In this document: in pieces, positions 22,846 to 31,892 of the stretch | Layout of the letters: every line of letters begins with the position of its first letter | Position numbering within the stretch: position 1 is the stretch's first letter | DNA from: DATJOQ01 sp050010455 | GTDB taxonomy: Bacteria; Desulfobacterota; Binatia; Binatales; Binataceae | Length of the DNA: 34,806 bases | NCBI GenBank assembly: GCA_050010455.1 | Contig: JBEKLA010000017.1 | Span: 1 to 34,806, forward strand | Direction of reading: 5' to 3' | Made by a program: the position numbers and the translations under genes | Notes under the pieces: model-generated | Seen by the model: only the letters and a program-made list of their open reading frames with translations | What the model was told of the DNA's origin: nothing | Database searches by the model: none

Positions 22846-23757
22846 ATGATATTGCAGTCCCTAATTCCAACGCTTTTGGCCGTGCTGCTCGCTCCATTGG
22901 TGCCTGCGGTGATCACTCGCACGAAGTCCGTGCTCGCGGGGCGCACGGGCCAGCCGCTCCTACAGCCGTATCGCGACCTGTTGAAGCTTGCGCGCAAAGG
23001 TGCGGTTTATAGCGACACCACGACGTGGATCTTCCAGATGGGGCCGGTGGTGGGGCTCGCCGCGCTAATGTGTGCCGTCGCGCTGCTGCCGTTCGGAGGG
23101 TTCCCGGCACTCACGTCGTTCTCGGGCGACTTCGTGATGGTCGCGTACTTGATGGCCTTAGGCCGCTTCGTCACGGTCTTGGCGGCACTCGACACCGGTT
23201 CAAGTTTTGAAGGCATGGGCGCCAGCCGCGAGGTGACGTTCTCCGCGCTCGCCGAGCCCGCCTTCTTTCTCGCCCTGGCCGCTCTCGCCAAGCAGACCGG
23301 ACATCTGTCGCTCGGCTCCTTGCTGATGGCGATTGCTCCTGGCACCTGGATGGGCGCGGCTCCGATGCTTAGCCTGACGCTCGCGGCGCTCGCCGTCGTT
23401 TTTGTGGCCGAGAACGCTCGGATTCCGGTCGACGATCCGACCACTCATCTGGAATTGACCATGATTCATGAAGTTATGGTGCTCGATCACAGCGGTCCCG
23501 ATTTGGCGATGATCGAGTACGGAGCCGCACTGAAGCTGTGGCTCTTCGGCACCATGATCGTCGGCGTGGCGATCCCCTGCCATCGCGGTAATCCCTGGAT
23601 CGACGCTGCAGCCGGATTAATCGGCATGATGGCTCTGGCGATCGCGACCGGCGCGGTCGAGTCAACGATGGCGCGGCTGCGGTTGCTGCGCATCCCGCAA
23701 CTGATGCTCGGCGCGATCGTGCTATCCGCGCTGGCGTTAGCGCTCGCGACGGGCTGA
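22846..23757 (+). CDS. hyfC: Hydrogenase-4 subunit C-like (NuoH-type) membrane protein
   Basis: 303 residues, the membrane subunit that anchors the peripheral arm, homologous to NuoH/HycD. The signature loops are present: QPLLQPYRDLLKLARKG at the start and ENARIPVDDPTTHLELTMIHE with LDHSGPDLAMIEYG near residue 190-225, the acidic groups that make up the quinone/ion-entry region of the family. It has about eight hydrophobic helices. It starts 3 bases after hyfB. Confidence 0.93.
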   Translation: MILQSLIPTLLAVLLAPLVPAVITRTKSVLAGRTGQPLLQPYRDLLKLARKGAVYSDTTTWIFQMGPVVGLAALMCAVALLPFGGFPALTSFSGDFVMVAYLMALGRFVTVLAALDTGSSFEGMGASREVTFSALAEPAFFLALAALAKQTGHLSLGSLLMAIAPGTWMGAAPMLSLTLAALAVVFVAENARIPVDDPTTHLELTMIHEVMVLDHSGPDLAMIEYGAALKLWLFGTMIVGVAIPCHRGNPWIDAAAGLIGMMALAIATGAVESTMARLRLLRIPQLMLGAIVLSALALALATG

Positions 23758-23761
23758 AATC

Positions 23762-24412
23762 ATGGAGCATCTGGTCAACACGATACTCGTGCTCCTGGTG
23801 CTTATGAGCTTCCTGCTGCTCAGTTCAAGCCGCCTGGCTACTTGCATACGTGCCGTGGCAATACAGGGGGCGCTGCTCGGGATTCTCGCGATCGCGATGC
23901 AGGATGGGCAGTTGTCCGTCGCCGGCGTGCTGCTGCCTCTCGTCGCCGCGGTCGTCAAGGGCTTGCTTCTGCCGTGGCTGCTGTTTCGCGCGATGCGCGA
24001 AACCGAGACGAGGCGTGAGGTCGAGCCCCTGATCAGCTATAACTTTTCGATTATGGCGGGCGCTATCGCTTTCGCGGTGGCACTCTGGTTGGGAGAACGG
24101 TTGAAGCTTCCGACCCATCCTCCCTCGTCACTGCTCGTGCCCGTGGCGTTTTTCAGCAGCCTGGCGGGACTGCTCGTGATAGTCAGCAGGCGCAAAGCTT
24201 TAACTCAGGTGCTGGGCTATCTGGCCCTCGAGAATGGTGTTTATGCATTCGGCGCGGCGGTTGCGCTGCAACTTCCTATCGTGGTCGAACTGGGTATTCT
24301 ACTCGACGTTTTTGTAGGAGTATTCGTAATGGGCATAGCGATATTTCATATCAGTCGCGAGTTCGATCATATTGATACCGATAAACTGGTTACCCTTACC
24401 GATCGGCTATGA
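23762..24412 (+). CDS. hyfE: Hydrogenase-4 subunit E-like membrane protein
   Basis: 216 residues, multi-helical; NuoK-like small subunit fused to extra helices as in HyfE. Characteristic segments are LATCIRAVAIQGALLGILA, AVVKGLLLPWLLFRAMRE, GYLALENGVYAFG and ELGILLDVFVGVFVMGI. Its stop overlaps the next ATG by four bases (ATGA), and it follows hyfC by 4 bases. It should lie in the membrane between the antiporter-like subunits and contribute to the proton path. Confidence 0.9.
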   Translation: MEHLVNTILVLLVLMSFLLLSSSRLATCIRAVAIQGALLGILAIAMQDGQLSVAGVLLPLVAAVVKGLLLPWLLFRAMRETETRREVEPLISYNFSIMAGAIAFAVALWLGERLKLPTHPPSSLLVPVAFFSSLAGLLVIVSRRKALTQVLGYLALENGVYAFGAAVALQLPIVVELGILLDVFVGVFVMGIAIFHISREFDHIDTDKLVTLTDRL

Positions 24413-25878
24413 TAGTTACATTGCTCGTGCTGATTCCGGCGTGCGCCGGGATTGCGGCGTTCGTCGTCACGTCCGATCGGTACCGCCGGCTGCTCCTGGT
24501 GTCTGCCGCGATCGCGCACACCGCGCTCAGCCTGGCGGGCTGGATCGTCCCGCCGGCAGCAGCGCTGGGCGGATGGCTCGCGGAGGACGCGCTGGGAAAG
24601 CTCTTCGGGACACTCACCAGTCTTCTGTTCCTGGCGGCCAGTTTTTACGCGGTTGGGTACCTGGGTGAGGAGCCAGGCCAAACCCATGCCGATTTCGAGG
24701 AGGGCTTTCTTTTCTCGAATGTCCGCGAGGCGCGCTTCACCGGCTGTCTGCTTCTGTTCTTGGCCGCGATGACTTTGGTTATAGTCAGTCAGCAACTCGC
24801 ATTGCTCTGGGTAGCGGTCGAGGCTACAACTCTCGCCAGCGCTCCGCTGATTTATTTTCATCGGCACCATCGCTCGCTCGAGGCGACCTGGAAGTACTTG
24901 CTGATTTGTTCGGTCGGGATCGCGCTTGCGCTACTGGGTATCCTGTTCCTCGCGGTCGCCGCCACGACTCCCGATGGCGCCACGATACCGCTTACGGTGC
25001 GCGACCTGTGCGCTCGCGCCAATCGCCTCGATAGGACGTGGTTGAAGGCGGCATTTGTGATGCTGCTGGTTGGCTATGGTACGAAGATGGGGCTCGCGCC
25101 GTTCCACACCTGGCTGCCCGACGCTCACAGCGAAGCCCCTTCGGTCGCCTCCGCGCTGCTCTCGGGTGCGCTGCTTAACTGCGCATTTCTGGGAATACTA
25201 AGGACCGAGCAAATCTGCGTTGCGGGCGGCTTGGCGGCTTTCAGCGCCAGGCTGCTGCTGATATTCGGCTTACTATCGATGGCGGTGGCTGCCGTGTTCA
25301 TCACCGGTCAAACTGACTATAAGCGCATGCTCGCGTACTCGAGTGTTGAGCACATGGGGATTCTCGCCGTGGGAATCGGACTTGGCGGCACCGCGATATT
25401 CGGTGCGATGCTCCACGTGATTAATCATTCGCTGACCAAGGCGATGCTTTTCATGGTGGCGGGAAATCTGCTGGCTGTTTATCGAACCAAGAATATCGGC
25501 GAGGTTGGCGGCGCGTTGAGCGTGTTGCCGGCCTCGGGCGCTTTGTGGGTATTGGGCTTGTTCGCGATTACCGGTTCCCCGCCCTTCGGCCCTTTTCTAA
25601 GCGAGTTCACAATTCTGAAGGCCGCCTTGGATCAGGGCCATGCATTCGTGGCGGTTGTTTATCTTGGCCTGCTGGCGATCATCCTGGCGGCGATGGTTGG
25701 CCCTGCGCTCGCGATGGCACAGGGCAGGCCGAGCGAAAGCGTTTGCGCGCCGGCTGCAAGAAAGTTCGTACTGACCGCTGTTCCGGCCGCGCTGGGTGCA
25801 GCGGTGGTCGTGCTCGGAATCTATTTGCCGCCAGTTTTAACTGACGCGTTGCGCGCCGCCGCGCGGCTTCTCGGCTGA
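24409..25878 (+). CDS. hyfF: Hydrogenase-4 subunit F-like antiporter-type membrane protein
   Basis: 489 residues; the second antiporter-like subunit, with the NuoN/NuoM/NuoL core. It has SQQLALLWVAVEATTL, the conserved GTKMGLAPFHTWLPDAHSEAPS (signature only partly quoted), KRMLAYSSVEHMGILAVGIG and HSLTKAMLFMVAGNL. Lysines and histidines of the channel are conserved. It is distinct from hyfB and is translationally coupled to hyfE. A third antiporter-like subunit (HyfD) is absent from this operon. Confidence 0.92.
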   Translation: MIVTLLVLIPACAGIAAFVVTSDRYRRLLLVSAAIAHTALSLAGWIVPPAAALGGWLAEDALGKLFGTLTSLLFLAASFYAVGYLGEEPGQTHADFEEGFLFSNVREARFTGCLLLFLAAMTLVIVSQQLALLWVAVEATTLASAPLIYFHRHHRSLEATWKYLLICSVGIALALLGILFLAVAATTPDGATIPLTVRDLCARANRLDRTWLKAAFVMLLVGYGTKMGLAPFHTWLPDAHSEAPSVASALLSGALLNCAFLGILRTEQICVAGGLAAFSARLLLIFGLLSMAVAAVFITGQTDYKRMLAYSSVEHMGILAVGIGLGGTAIFGAMLHVINHSLTKAMLFMVAGNLLAVYRTKNIGEVGGALSVLPASGALWVLGLFAITGSPPFGPFLSEFTILKAALDQGHAFVAVVYLGLLAIILAAMVGPALAMAQGRPSESVCAPAARKFVLTAVPAALGAAVVVLGIYLPPVLTDALRAAARLLG

Positions 25879-25885
25879 ATTGGAC

Positions 25886-27388
25886 ATGGCCGTCACTCTT
25901 CCATCTTTCCATAATGGCGAGCCGATACCGCTCGCGAGCATCCCGTGCGTGCCGATGCGCGAATTCCGATCGGCGGTCGTTTCTTCCGTCAACGCTGGTT
26001 CCAATCTGGCAGCTCTGTTCGGCACGCCGGACGAGGACGGTCGCGTCCGCCTGATGGCGGTACTCGCCAATCCTGCTACCAGTAACCTTTCTTCAATTAC
26101 ATCGGAGCCGGACGAAGCATACGAGTGCTTGACGCTCGAATGCCCGCAGGCGCATTGGTTCGAACGCGAGATCGCGGAACAGTGGAAGATTAAGCCGCAG
26201 GGCCATCCTTGGCTGAAACCGATAAGGTTCCATCCGCCCTATCGATCGAGCGAAGGCATTCCTCGACCGCTCCCTGGCGTAACCGACTTCTTTACCGTGA
26301 GCGGAGAGGAGGTCCATGAGGTCGCGGTCGGTCCGGTGCACGCGGGCATCATCGAACCTGGACATTTCCGCTTCCAGTGCCATGGCGAGCAGGTCTTCCA
26401 CCTCGAAATATCGCTCGGATACCAGCATCGTGGCGTCGAACGCGCCCTGATAGGCGGGCCCGGCAAACGCACGATCCATTTGATCGAGACGCTGGCGGGA
26501 GACACATCGATCGGGCACGTCACCGCGTATTGTGAAGCGGTCGAGGGCCTGAGCGGTATCGTGGTTCCGGCCCGAGCACAAGTGCTGCGCGGAATCGCTC
26601 TCGAAATGGAACGTCTCGCGAACCATGCCGGAGATCTCGGAGCGTTGGCGGGCGATGTTGGCTACCTGCCGACCGCTGCGTATTGCGGACGGATTCGGGG
26701 CGACTTCCTCAACATGACGGCAGCAATCTGCGGAAGCCGCTTTGGTCGCGGGATGCTCAGGCCCGGGGGCGTTTTGTTCAATCTGGAGCCGCAGCTCGCC
26801 GCGGAGCTTTGTCGGCGTCTGGATCAGGCATTGAAGGATCTCACTGAAGCGGTCAGTTTTCTTTGGAACGCACCATCGGTTCAGGCCCGATTCGAGAACA
26901 CCGGCGCGATCTCGCGTCAGAACTCTGCGACGCTTGGGCTCGTTGGTCCCGCAGCTCGCGCCTGCGGTATCGAGGGCGACGTCAGGCAAGATTTTCCAAG
27001 CGGCGTGTTCAGGTTCGCCCAGATTCCCATCTCCAAGTGGGACACGGGCGACGTATTCGCGCGCGCTTGGGTGCGATGGCTCGAAATCCGGCGTTCGGGC
27101 GCTTTCGTTCGCGAACAACTTGCTTGCTTGCCTCACAGCGCGCTTCGTTCGGCCGCGAAAGCGCTGCCGCCCCGCCATGTAGCTGTTTCGCTAATCGAGG
27201 GCTGGCGTGGCCAGATTTGCCACGTAGCGATCACTGATTCCGACGGGCGCTTCGCCAGCTACAAGATAGTCGACCCGTCGTTTCGCAACTGGATGGGCCT
27301 GGCGATCGCGATGCGCAATCAGCAGATATCCGACTTCCCGCTCTGCAATAAGAGCTTCAATCTTTCCTACTGTGGTCACGATCTCTGA
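25886..27388 (+). CDS. Hydrogenase large-subunit-like protein lacking NiFe ligands
   Basis: 500 residues. Residues about 20-120 are a NuoC-like (30-kDa) domain with WFEREIAEQWKIKPQGHP. Residues about 130-500 are a NuoD/HycE-like large subunit (VHEVAVGPVHAGIIEPGHF, HLEISLGYQHRGVE). In true NiFe hydrogenases two CxxC pairs hold the metal. Here the first is replaced by AGDTSIGH (204-211) and the second by VDPSFRNW (462-469), and the C-terminus is FNLSYCGHDL with no cleavage site. No maturation protease gene is near. The subunit therefore cannot bind NiFe and should not make or consume H2. This matches the known Ehr (energy-converting hydrogenase-related) complexes. The native electron partner is unknown. 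No strong ribosome site lies before the ATG; it follows hyfF by 7 bases. Confidence 0.9.
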   Translation: MAVTLPSFHNGEPIPLASIPCVPMREFRSAVVSSVNAGSNLAALFGTPDEDGRVRLMAVLANPATSNLSSITSEPDEAYECLTLECPQAHWFEREIAEQWKIKPQGHPWLKPIRFHPPYRSSEGIPRPLPGVTDFFTVSGEEVHEVAVGPVHAGIIEPGHFRFQCHGEQVFHLEISLGYQHRGVERALIGGPGKRTIHLIETLAGDTSIGHVTAYCEAVEGLSGIVVPARAQVLRGIALEMERLANHAGDLGALAGDVGYLPTAAYCGRIRGDFLNMTAAICGSRFGRGMLRPGGVLFNLEPQLAAELCRRLDQALKDLTEAVSFLWNAPSVQARFENTGAISRQNSATLGLVGPAARACGIEGDVRQDFPSGVFRFAQIPISKWDTGDVFARAWVRWLEIRRSGAFVREQLACLPHSALRSAAKALPPRHVAVSLIEGWRGQICHVAITDSDGRFASYKIVDPSFRNWMGLAIAMRNQQISDFPLCNKSFNLSYCGHDL

Positions 27389-27397
27389 GGACCGGCG

Positions 27398-28186
27398 ATG
27401 CCGAGCTTACTGATCTCTCGAATACGACAAGGCAACCGCACGCTCCCATTCCCCGAGACCGAGCCAACCCTGCCCGAGCGATTCCGCGGCCAGCCGGTGT
27501 TAGATCCGTCGCGATGTCCATCCGCTTGCCAAACCTGTGTCGACATTTGCCCAACCGGCGCTATCGCCAAGAGCGGCACTCTTCAGATCGATCTTGGGCT
27601 GTGTCTGTTTTGCCCGGAATGCTCGAACGCCTGCCCGCACGATGCGATTGGTTTCAGCCGTCAATATCGCCTCGCGACGGCCGACCGAAACGACTTGGTA
27701 CTACGAGCCGGAGAGCCGTTGAAGCTTGCGCGGCGCCTCGCCGACGATATCCACCGCGTGCTCGGACGGTCTCTCAAGCTCCGCCAGGTAAGCGCCGGCG
27801 GATGCAACGCATGCGAAGCGGACGTCAACGTCCTGAACACGGTCGTGTTTGACCTCGGACGCTTTGGTGTCCAGTTCGTGGCGTCGCCGCGCCATGCGGA
27901 CGGACTGCTTATCACCGGTCCGGTAACGCGCAACATGTTTGCGGCGCTGAAGAAAACTTACGACGCCACACCTGATCCGAAAATCGTGATCGCCGTTGGG
28001 GCGTGCGCTATAGGCGGCGGCCCATTTCGCGATCATGCGGAAGTTCTCAATGGAGCAAGCGATTTTCTTCCGATAGATCTCTTCATTCCAGGGTGTCCTC
28101 CGCATCCAATCACGATTCTAGACGGACTGCTGCGCCTGCTCGGAAAACTCGAAAAGGTGTGGCTACCAAAAATTAAGAAACGTTGA
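27398..28186 (+). CDS. Fused ferredoxin and NuoB/HyfI-like small subunit
   Basis: 262 residues. Residues about 35-85 form a two-cluster ferredoxin: C40, C44, C47, C51 and C69, C72, C75, C79. The first motif has an extra residue between Cys 1 and 2. Residues about 125-250 form the small subunit with all ligands of the 4Fe-4S cluster nearest the large subunit: C136 and C139 (GGCNACEADV), C203 (GACAIGG) and C233 (PGCPPHP). It would pass electrons between a soluble donor or acceptor and the large subunit. Usually these two modules are separate genes (HyfH and HyfI). A GAGGA ribosome site precedes the start. It is the last gene of the operon. Confidence 0.92.
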   Translation: MPSLLISRIRQGNRTLPFPETEPTLPERFRGQPVLDPSRCPSACQTCVDICPTGAIAKSGTLQIDLGLCLFCPECSNACPHDAIGFSRQYRLATADRNDLVLRAGEPLKLARRLADDIHRVLGRSLKLRQVSAGGCNACEADVNVLNTVVFDLGRFGVQFVASPRHADGLLITGPVTRNMFAALKKTYDATPDPKIVIAVGACAIGGGPFRDHAEVLNGASDFLPIDLFIPGCPPHPITILDGLLRLLGKLEKVWLPKIKKR

Positions 28187-28258
28187 AAATGCTGGCGATT
28201 TTCGGCTGCAGGCCATTGCGCCTACCAAGAACCAAGAACTCCGAGGGTGGTATCTGTC

Positions 28259-28276
28259 GGAAGTGTTGCAACTTTG
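28259..28276. repeat. IS6-type terminal repeat
   Basis: GGAAGTGTTGCAACTTTG resembles the IS26-type end GGCACTGTTGCAAA (11 of 14 bases by eye) at the expected side, 46 bases after the transposase stop. No matching inverted copy is seen on the other side of the transposase. Confidence 0.5.
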
Positions 28277-28322
28277 AAAACGGTGACGGAAAAGATCCCG
28301 AGCGGAACTGGGCGGCCAGGTC

Positions 28323-28911
28323 TCAGGCCGCCAGATCGAATAGCTGGTCGATGAAGTGATTCTGTCGGCAAACATCATCGTCGCTGACCCACCGCGCCTG
28401 CCCCTTGCGGATCATGTGCATCGCTTCGTATCCCTCGATCGTTCGCCGGGCCGCTTGGAGCTCACGAAAGCTCTGCTTGGCCTTCACTGGTCGTTTGATC
28501 GCTCGACGATCCTGCTCCAGGATGTTGTTCAAATATTGGACCGGTCGATGTCGGCAGCGGCGGCGCAGGGTTCCTTCCGCTTTCACTGCTGCAATCGCCG
28601 AGTCGTAGAGGCGAGCCTTATCGGTGTTGATGACGCGGGGCTTGGGATGTGATGGCTCGCTGAGCGCCTTGCGGAACAGGCATTCGGCCGCCGCGGCATC
28701 GCGCAACGCCGACAGCAGGAAGTCGATGGTGGCACCGGTGGAATCGATGGCCCGGTAAAGGTAACACCAACGGCCCCTCACTCGAATATACGTCTCATCG
28801 ACACGCCAGGACTTGTTGGTCGGCTTAAGATGACGGTGCAGCCGCTGTTCCAGTTCGAGACCGTAACGTTGCACCCAACGCCAAATTGTTGTGTGATCCA
28901 CCCCGTTTGCC
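28323..28911 (-). pseudogene. IS6-family transposase, 5'-truncated
   Basis: From the HTTIWRWVQRY motif to the stop the frame matches an IS6-type DDE transposase: DETYIRVRGRWCYLYRAID (first Asp), INTDKARLYDSA (second Asp) and EQDRRAIKRPVK (catalytic Glu) are all intact. Upstream of about 28900 the frame continues for another 100 or so codons, but the residues do not look like the IS6 N-terminus (no WYLRYPLSYRDL helix). The first 40 to 60 residues and the 5' terminal repeat have therefore been lost or replaced. It separates the hydrogenase-like operon from sdhCAB. Confidence 0.8.
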
Positions 28912-29206
28912 AAGAATCGCGCCTGGAAGGTCGAGGCGCTGGCGGAGCGCGGAGAGTCGGTCGATCTCAAGCTCGCTCCGCACGGCCCAGCCCGCCGGCC
29001 AGTCGCGTCATTGGGGCATCTCCGGAGCGCAGCGCGAAATGGCCCGCATTTGCCGACCTGACCGGACCGGAGAGAAACCAGTAGGGGCGTCGTTCGAGGT
29101 CGCGCGGCCTTTTCCCTCCGCGCGCCGGTCATGCAGTTCGGTTTCGCGATTGTTTCAAAACTAGTAGAGAGATAGCTTGCAGACGGGAGAAAGTAGGAAC
29201 CCTCAG
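28912..29206. other. Gap between the IS remnant and sdhC
   Basis: No supported gene. It starts with the unidentified sequence fused to the truncated transposase frame and ends in the region before sdhC, where AGGAA lies about 8 bases before the ATG. No promoter is clear. Confidence 0.4.
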
Positions 29207-29968
29207 ATGGAAGCGTCGAGTGTAACAAGTGGGTCCGTTAAGCGGACCGATCAGACAGCCGAGAGGCGCGTAACGTTCGCTACCAATCCGCTGGCGATAT
29301 TCTGGGCTACGGTGATCGGCAAGAAGGTCGTCATGGCCGTGACCGGCGTGATCATGGTCGGGTTTGTGATTCTTCACATGCTGGGAAATCTAAAGATTTT
29401 CGCCGGCGCCGATCAAATCAACGCCTACTCGCGATTTCTGCGCATGGTCGGCGAGCCCGAGCTTGGCTATGGCGATGCGCTGTGGATCGTCCGAATCGTT
29501 CTGCTGACCTCGGTGACGCTTCACATCATCGCAGCCGTGCACTTGACGCGGATGAGCTGGAAGGCCCGGCCCATCGGCTATCAGCATCGAAAAAATGCCG
29601 AGACCACGTTCGCCGCGCAGTCCATGCGTTGGGGCGGGGTGTTGCTCGCGATCTTCATCGTCTTTCATATCCTTCACTTCACGCTGGGCGCGGTCGGGTT
29701 TGAGCCGGGCCAGTACCAGGAGCTGCACGTCTACCAGAACGTGATCGCTGGATTCTCGGTCTGGCCGGTTGCGGTATTCTACATAGTGGCGATGGCCGTG
29801 CTGTGCTTGCATCTCGATCACGGCATCTGGAGCTTCCTGCAGACGCTCGGCTGGAGCACCGCCAGAAACACCCGGACGCTGAAAATCCTTTCCCGGGTCA
29901 TCGCGATTGTAATCTTTGCCGGTTTCATTTCAGTCCCGCTCGGGGTGATGACCGGGCTGGTGCGCTGA
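29207..29968 (+). CDS. sdhC: Succinate dehydrogenase cytochrome b subunit
   Basis: 253 residues, the membrane anchor of complex II with five hydrophobic helices, of the single-subunit type seen in Bacillus and in many Deltaproteobacteria. It would hold two hemes b and the quinone site. Histidines sit at the helix positions expected for heme ligation: VILHMLGN, TLHIIAAVH, FHILHF and LHLDHG. The ATG at 29207 is preferred to a TTG ten codons earlier because of the ribosome site. It overlaps the next gene by TGATG. Confidence 0.94.
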   Translation: MEASSVTSGSVKRTDQTAERRVTFATNPLAIFWATVIGKKVVMAVTGVIMVGFVILHMLGNLKIFAGADQINAYSRFLRMVGEPELGYGDALWIVRIVLLTSVTLHIIAAVHLTRMSWKARPIGYQHRKNAETTFAAQSMRWGGVLLAIFIVFHILHFTLGAVGFEPGQYQELHVYQNVIAGFSVWPVAVFYIVAMAVLCLHLDHGIWSFLQTLGWSTARNTRTLKILSRVIAIVIFAGFISVPLGVMTGLVR

Positions 29969-31890
29969 TGGAGACGAAAATGCTTAACGCGAGAATTCCA
30001 TCAGGCCCGATTGAGCAGAAGTGGGACAACTGCCGCTTCGAGATGAAGCTGGTTAATCCCGCGAACCGCCGCAAATACACCATTATAGTCGTCGGCTCGG
30101 GGTTGGCCGGCGCGGCGGCTGCCGCCTCGCTTGGGCAGCAGGGCTACCACGTGGACTGCTTTTCCTATCACGACAGTCCCCGCCGCGCGCACTCCATCGC
30201 GGCCCAGGGCGGCATCAACGCCGCCAAGAATTACCGCAACGACGGCGATAGCATCTTCCGGCTGTTCTACGACACGGTTAAGGGCGGCGACTTTCGATCG
30301 CGGGAGGCAAACGTGTATCGGCTCGCGCAGATCAGCGTGAGCATCATCGACCAGTGCGTGGCGCAAGGAGTGCCGTTCGCGCGCGAGTATGGGGGCCTGC
30401 TGGACACCCGATCGTTTGGCGGGGTGCAGGTGTCGCGCACGTTTTACGCGCGCGGACAGACCGGCCAGCAGCTTTTGCTCGGCGCCTACCAGGCGCTCGA
30501 AGAGCAGACCGCCGCGGGAAGCGTGAAAATGCACCCGCGCCACGAAATGCTCGACCTCATCGTTGTAGACGGCAGGGCGCGTGGCATCGTGACACGGAAC
30601 CTTGTGACCGGCGCGATCGACTGTCACGTCGCTGACGTCGTGGTGCTCGCCACCGGCGGGTATACGAACGTTTTCAATCTGTCGACCAACGCCAAGGCAT
30701 CGAACTGCACTGCCATTTGGCGGGCGCATCGGCGGGGGGCGCTGTTCGCAAATCCCTGTTTCACGCAGATTCATCCGACCTGCATCCCGCTGACCAGCGA
30801 CCACCAATCCAAGCTCACCTTGATGTCGGAATCGCTGCGCAATGACGGCAGAGTGTGGGTGCCAAAGCAGAAGGGCGATAATCGCCCTCCCAACGAAATT
30901 CCCGAAGACGAGCGTGACTACTATCTCGAACGGCGCTATCCGAACTTCGGCAACCTGGTGCCTCGCGATATCGCATCGCGAGCCGCCAAGGAAATCTGCG
31001 ACGAGGGTCGCGGAGTGGGATCGTCCAGGCAGGGCGTTTATCTGGACTTTCGCGACGCGATCCAGCGCATGGGACCGGACGTGGTGCGTGAGAGGTATGG
31101 CAACCTATTCGAGATCTACGAAAAGATCACAGGCGAAGACGCGTACCAGGTGCCGATGCGCATTTACCCGGCACCGCATTACGCGATGGGTGGGTTGTGG
31201 GTCGATTACCACTTGATGTCGAATATCCCGGGCCTGTTCGTTGGTGGCGAGGCCAACTTCAGCGACCACGGCGCGAATCGGCTCGGGGCAAGCGCCCTCA
31301 TGCAAGGTCTCGCGGACGGCTACTTCGTCCTGCCGGCCACCGTGCCCAACTACATAGCGTCGAACCCGCTCCCGAAAGTCGACACCTCGCATCCCGCTTT
31401 CGCGGCCGTCAGGGCGGATGTCGGCAAGCACGTCGCGAAGCTGCTGGGTATCAACGGCAAGCGGAGCGTCGAGTCGTTCCTTCGCCAGCTCGGCAAGCTG
31501 GTCTGGGACGATTGCGGGATGGCGCGTTCCGAAACAAGCTTGCGCCACGCGCTCGCCGAGATTCCGAAGCTGCGCGAGGAGTTCTGGCACGACCTGCGCG
31601 TGATCGGCTCGGGCGAAGAGCTCAACCAATCGCTCGAGAAGGCGGGGCGGGTCGCGGATTTCTTCGAGCTCGCCGAATTGTTGTGCCTCGACGCGCTGCA
31701 CAGGAACGAATCCTGCGGCGGCCATTTCCGCATCGAGAGTCAGACGCCCGAAGGCGAGGCGATGCGCGACGACGCGAACTTCTCTTATTGCGCGGCGTGG
31801 GAGTGGAAGGGTGAAGGCGTGGCGCCCGCACTCCACAAGGAACCGCTCACCTTCGAGTACGTGCACCTGACTCAACGGAGCTACAAGTAG
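29968..31890 (+). CDS. sdhA: Succinate dehydrogenase/fumarate reductase flavoprotein subunit
   Basis: 640 residues, cytoplasmic catalytic subunit that oxidises succinate to fumarate. It has the FAD-binding GSGLAG (43-48), the covalent-FAD histidine H75 in RAHSIAAQGG, substrate-site segments FTQIHPT and HYAMGG, and the C-terminal capping region with RLGASALMQGL. The start overlaps sdhC (TGATG). The N-terminus IPSGPIEQKW and the long C-terminus are typical of the type-B enzyme found with a one-subunit di-heme anchor. The frame is open upstream inside sdhC, but that part is a shadow. Confidence 0.96.
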   Translation: METKMLNARIPSGPIEQKWDNCRFEMKLVNPANRRKYTIIVVGSGLAGAAAAASLGQQGYHVDCFSYHDSPRRAHSIAAQGGINAAKNYRNDGDSIFRLFYDTVKGGDFRSREANVYRLAQISVSIIDQCVAQGVPFAREYGGLLDTRSFGGVQVSRTFYARGQTGQQLLLGAYQALEEQTAAGSVKMHPRHEMLDLIVVDGRARGIVTRNLVTGAIDCHVADVVVLATGGYTNVFNLSTNAKASNCTAIWRAHRRGALFANPCFTQIHPTCIPLTSDHQSKLTLMSESLRNDGRVWVPKQKGDNRPPNEIPEDERDYYLERRYPNFGNLVPRDIASRAAKEICDEGRGVGSSRQGVYLDFRDAIQRMGPDVVRERYGNLFEIYEKITGEDAYQVPMRIYPAPHYAMGGLWVDYHLMSNIPGLFVGGEANFSDHGANRLGASALMQGLADGYFVLPATVPNYIASNPLPKVDTSHPAFAAVRADVGKHVAKLLGINGKRSVESFLRQLGKLVWDDCGMARSETSLRHALAEIPKLREEFWHDLRVIGSGEELNQSLEKAGRVADFFELAELLCLDALHRNESCGGHFRIESQTPEGEAMRDDANFSYCAAWEWKGEGVAPALHKEPLTFEYVHLTQRSYK

Positions 31891-31892
31891 CC

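Noticed and set aside
29803..29967. Longer N-terminus for SdhA
   Set aside because: Lies inside sdhC and shows no flavoprotein likeness; the TGATG overlap gives a natural start.
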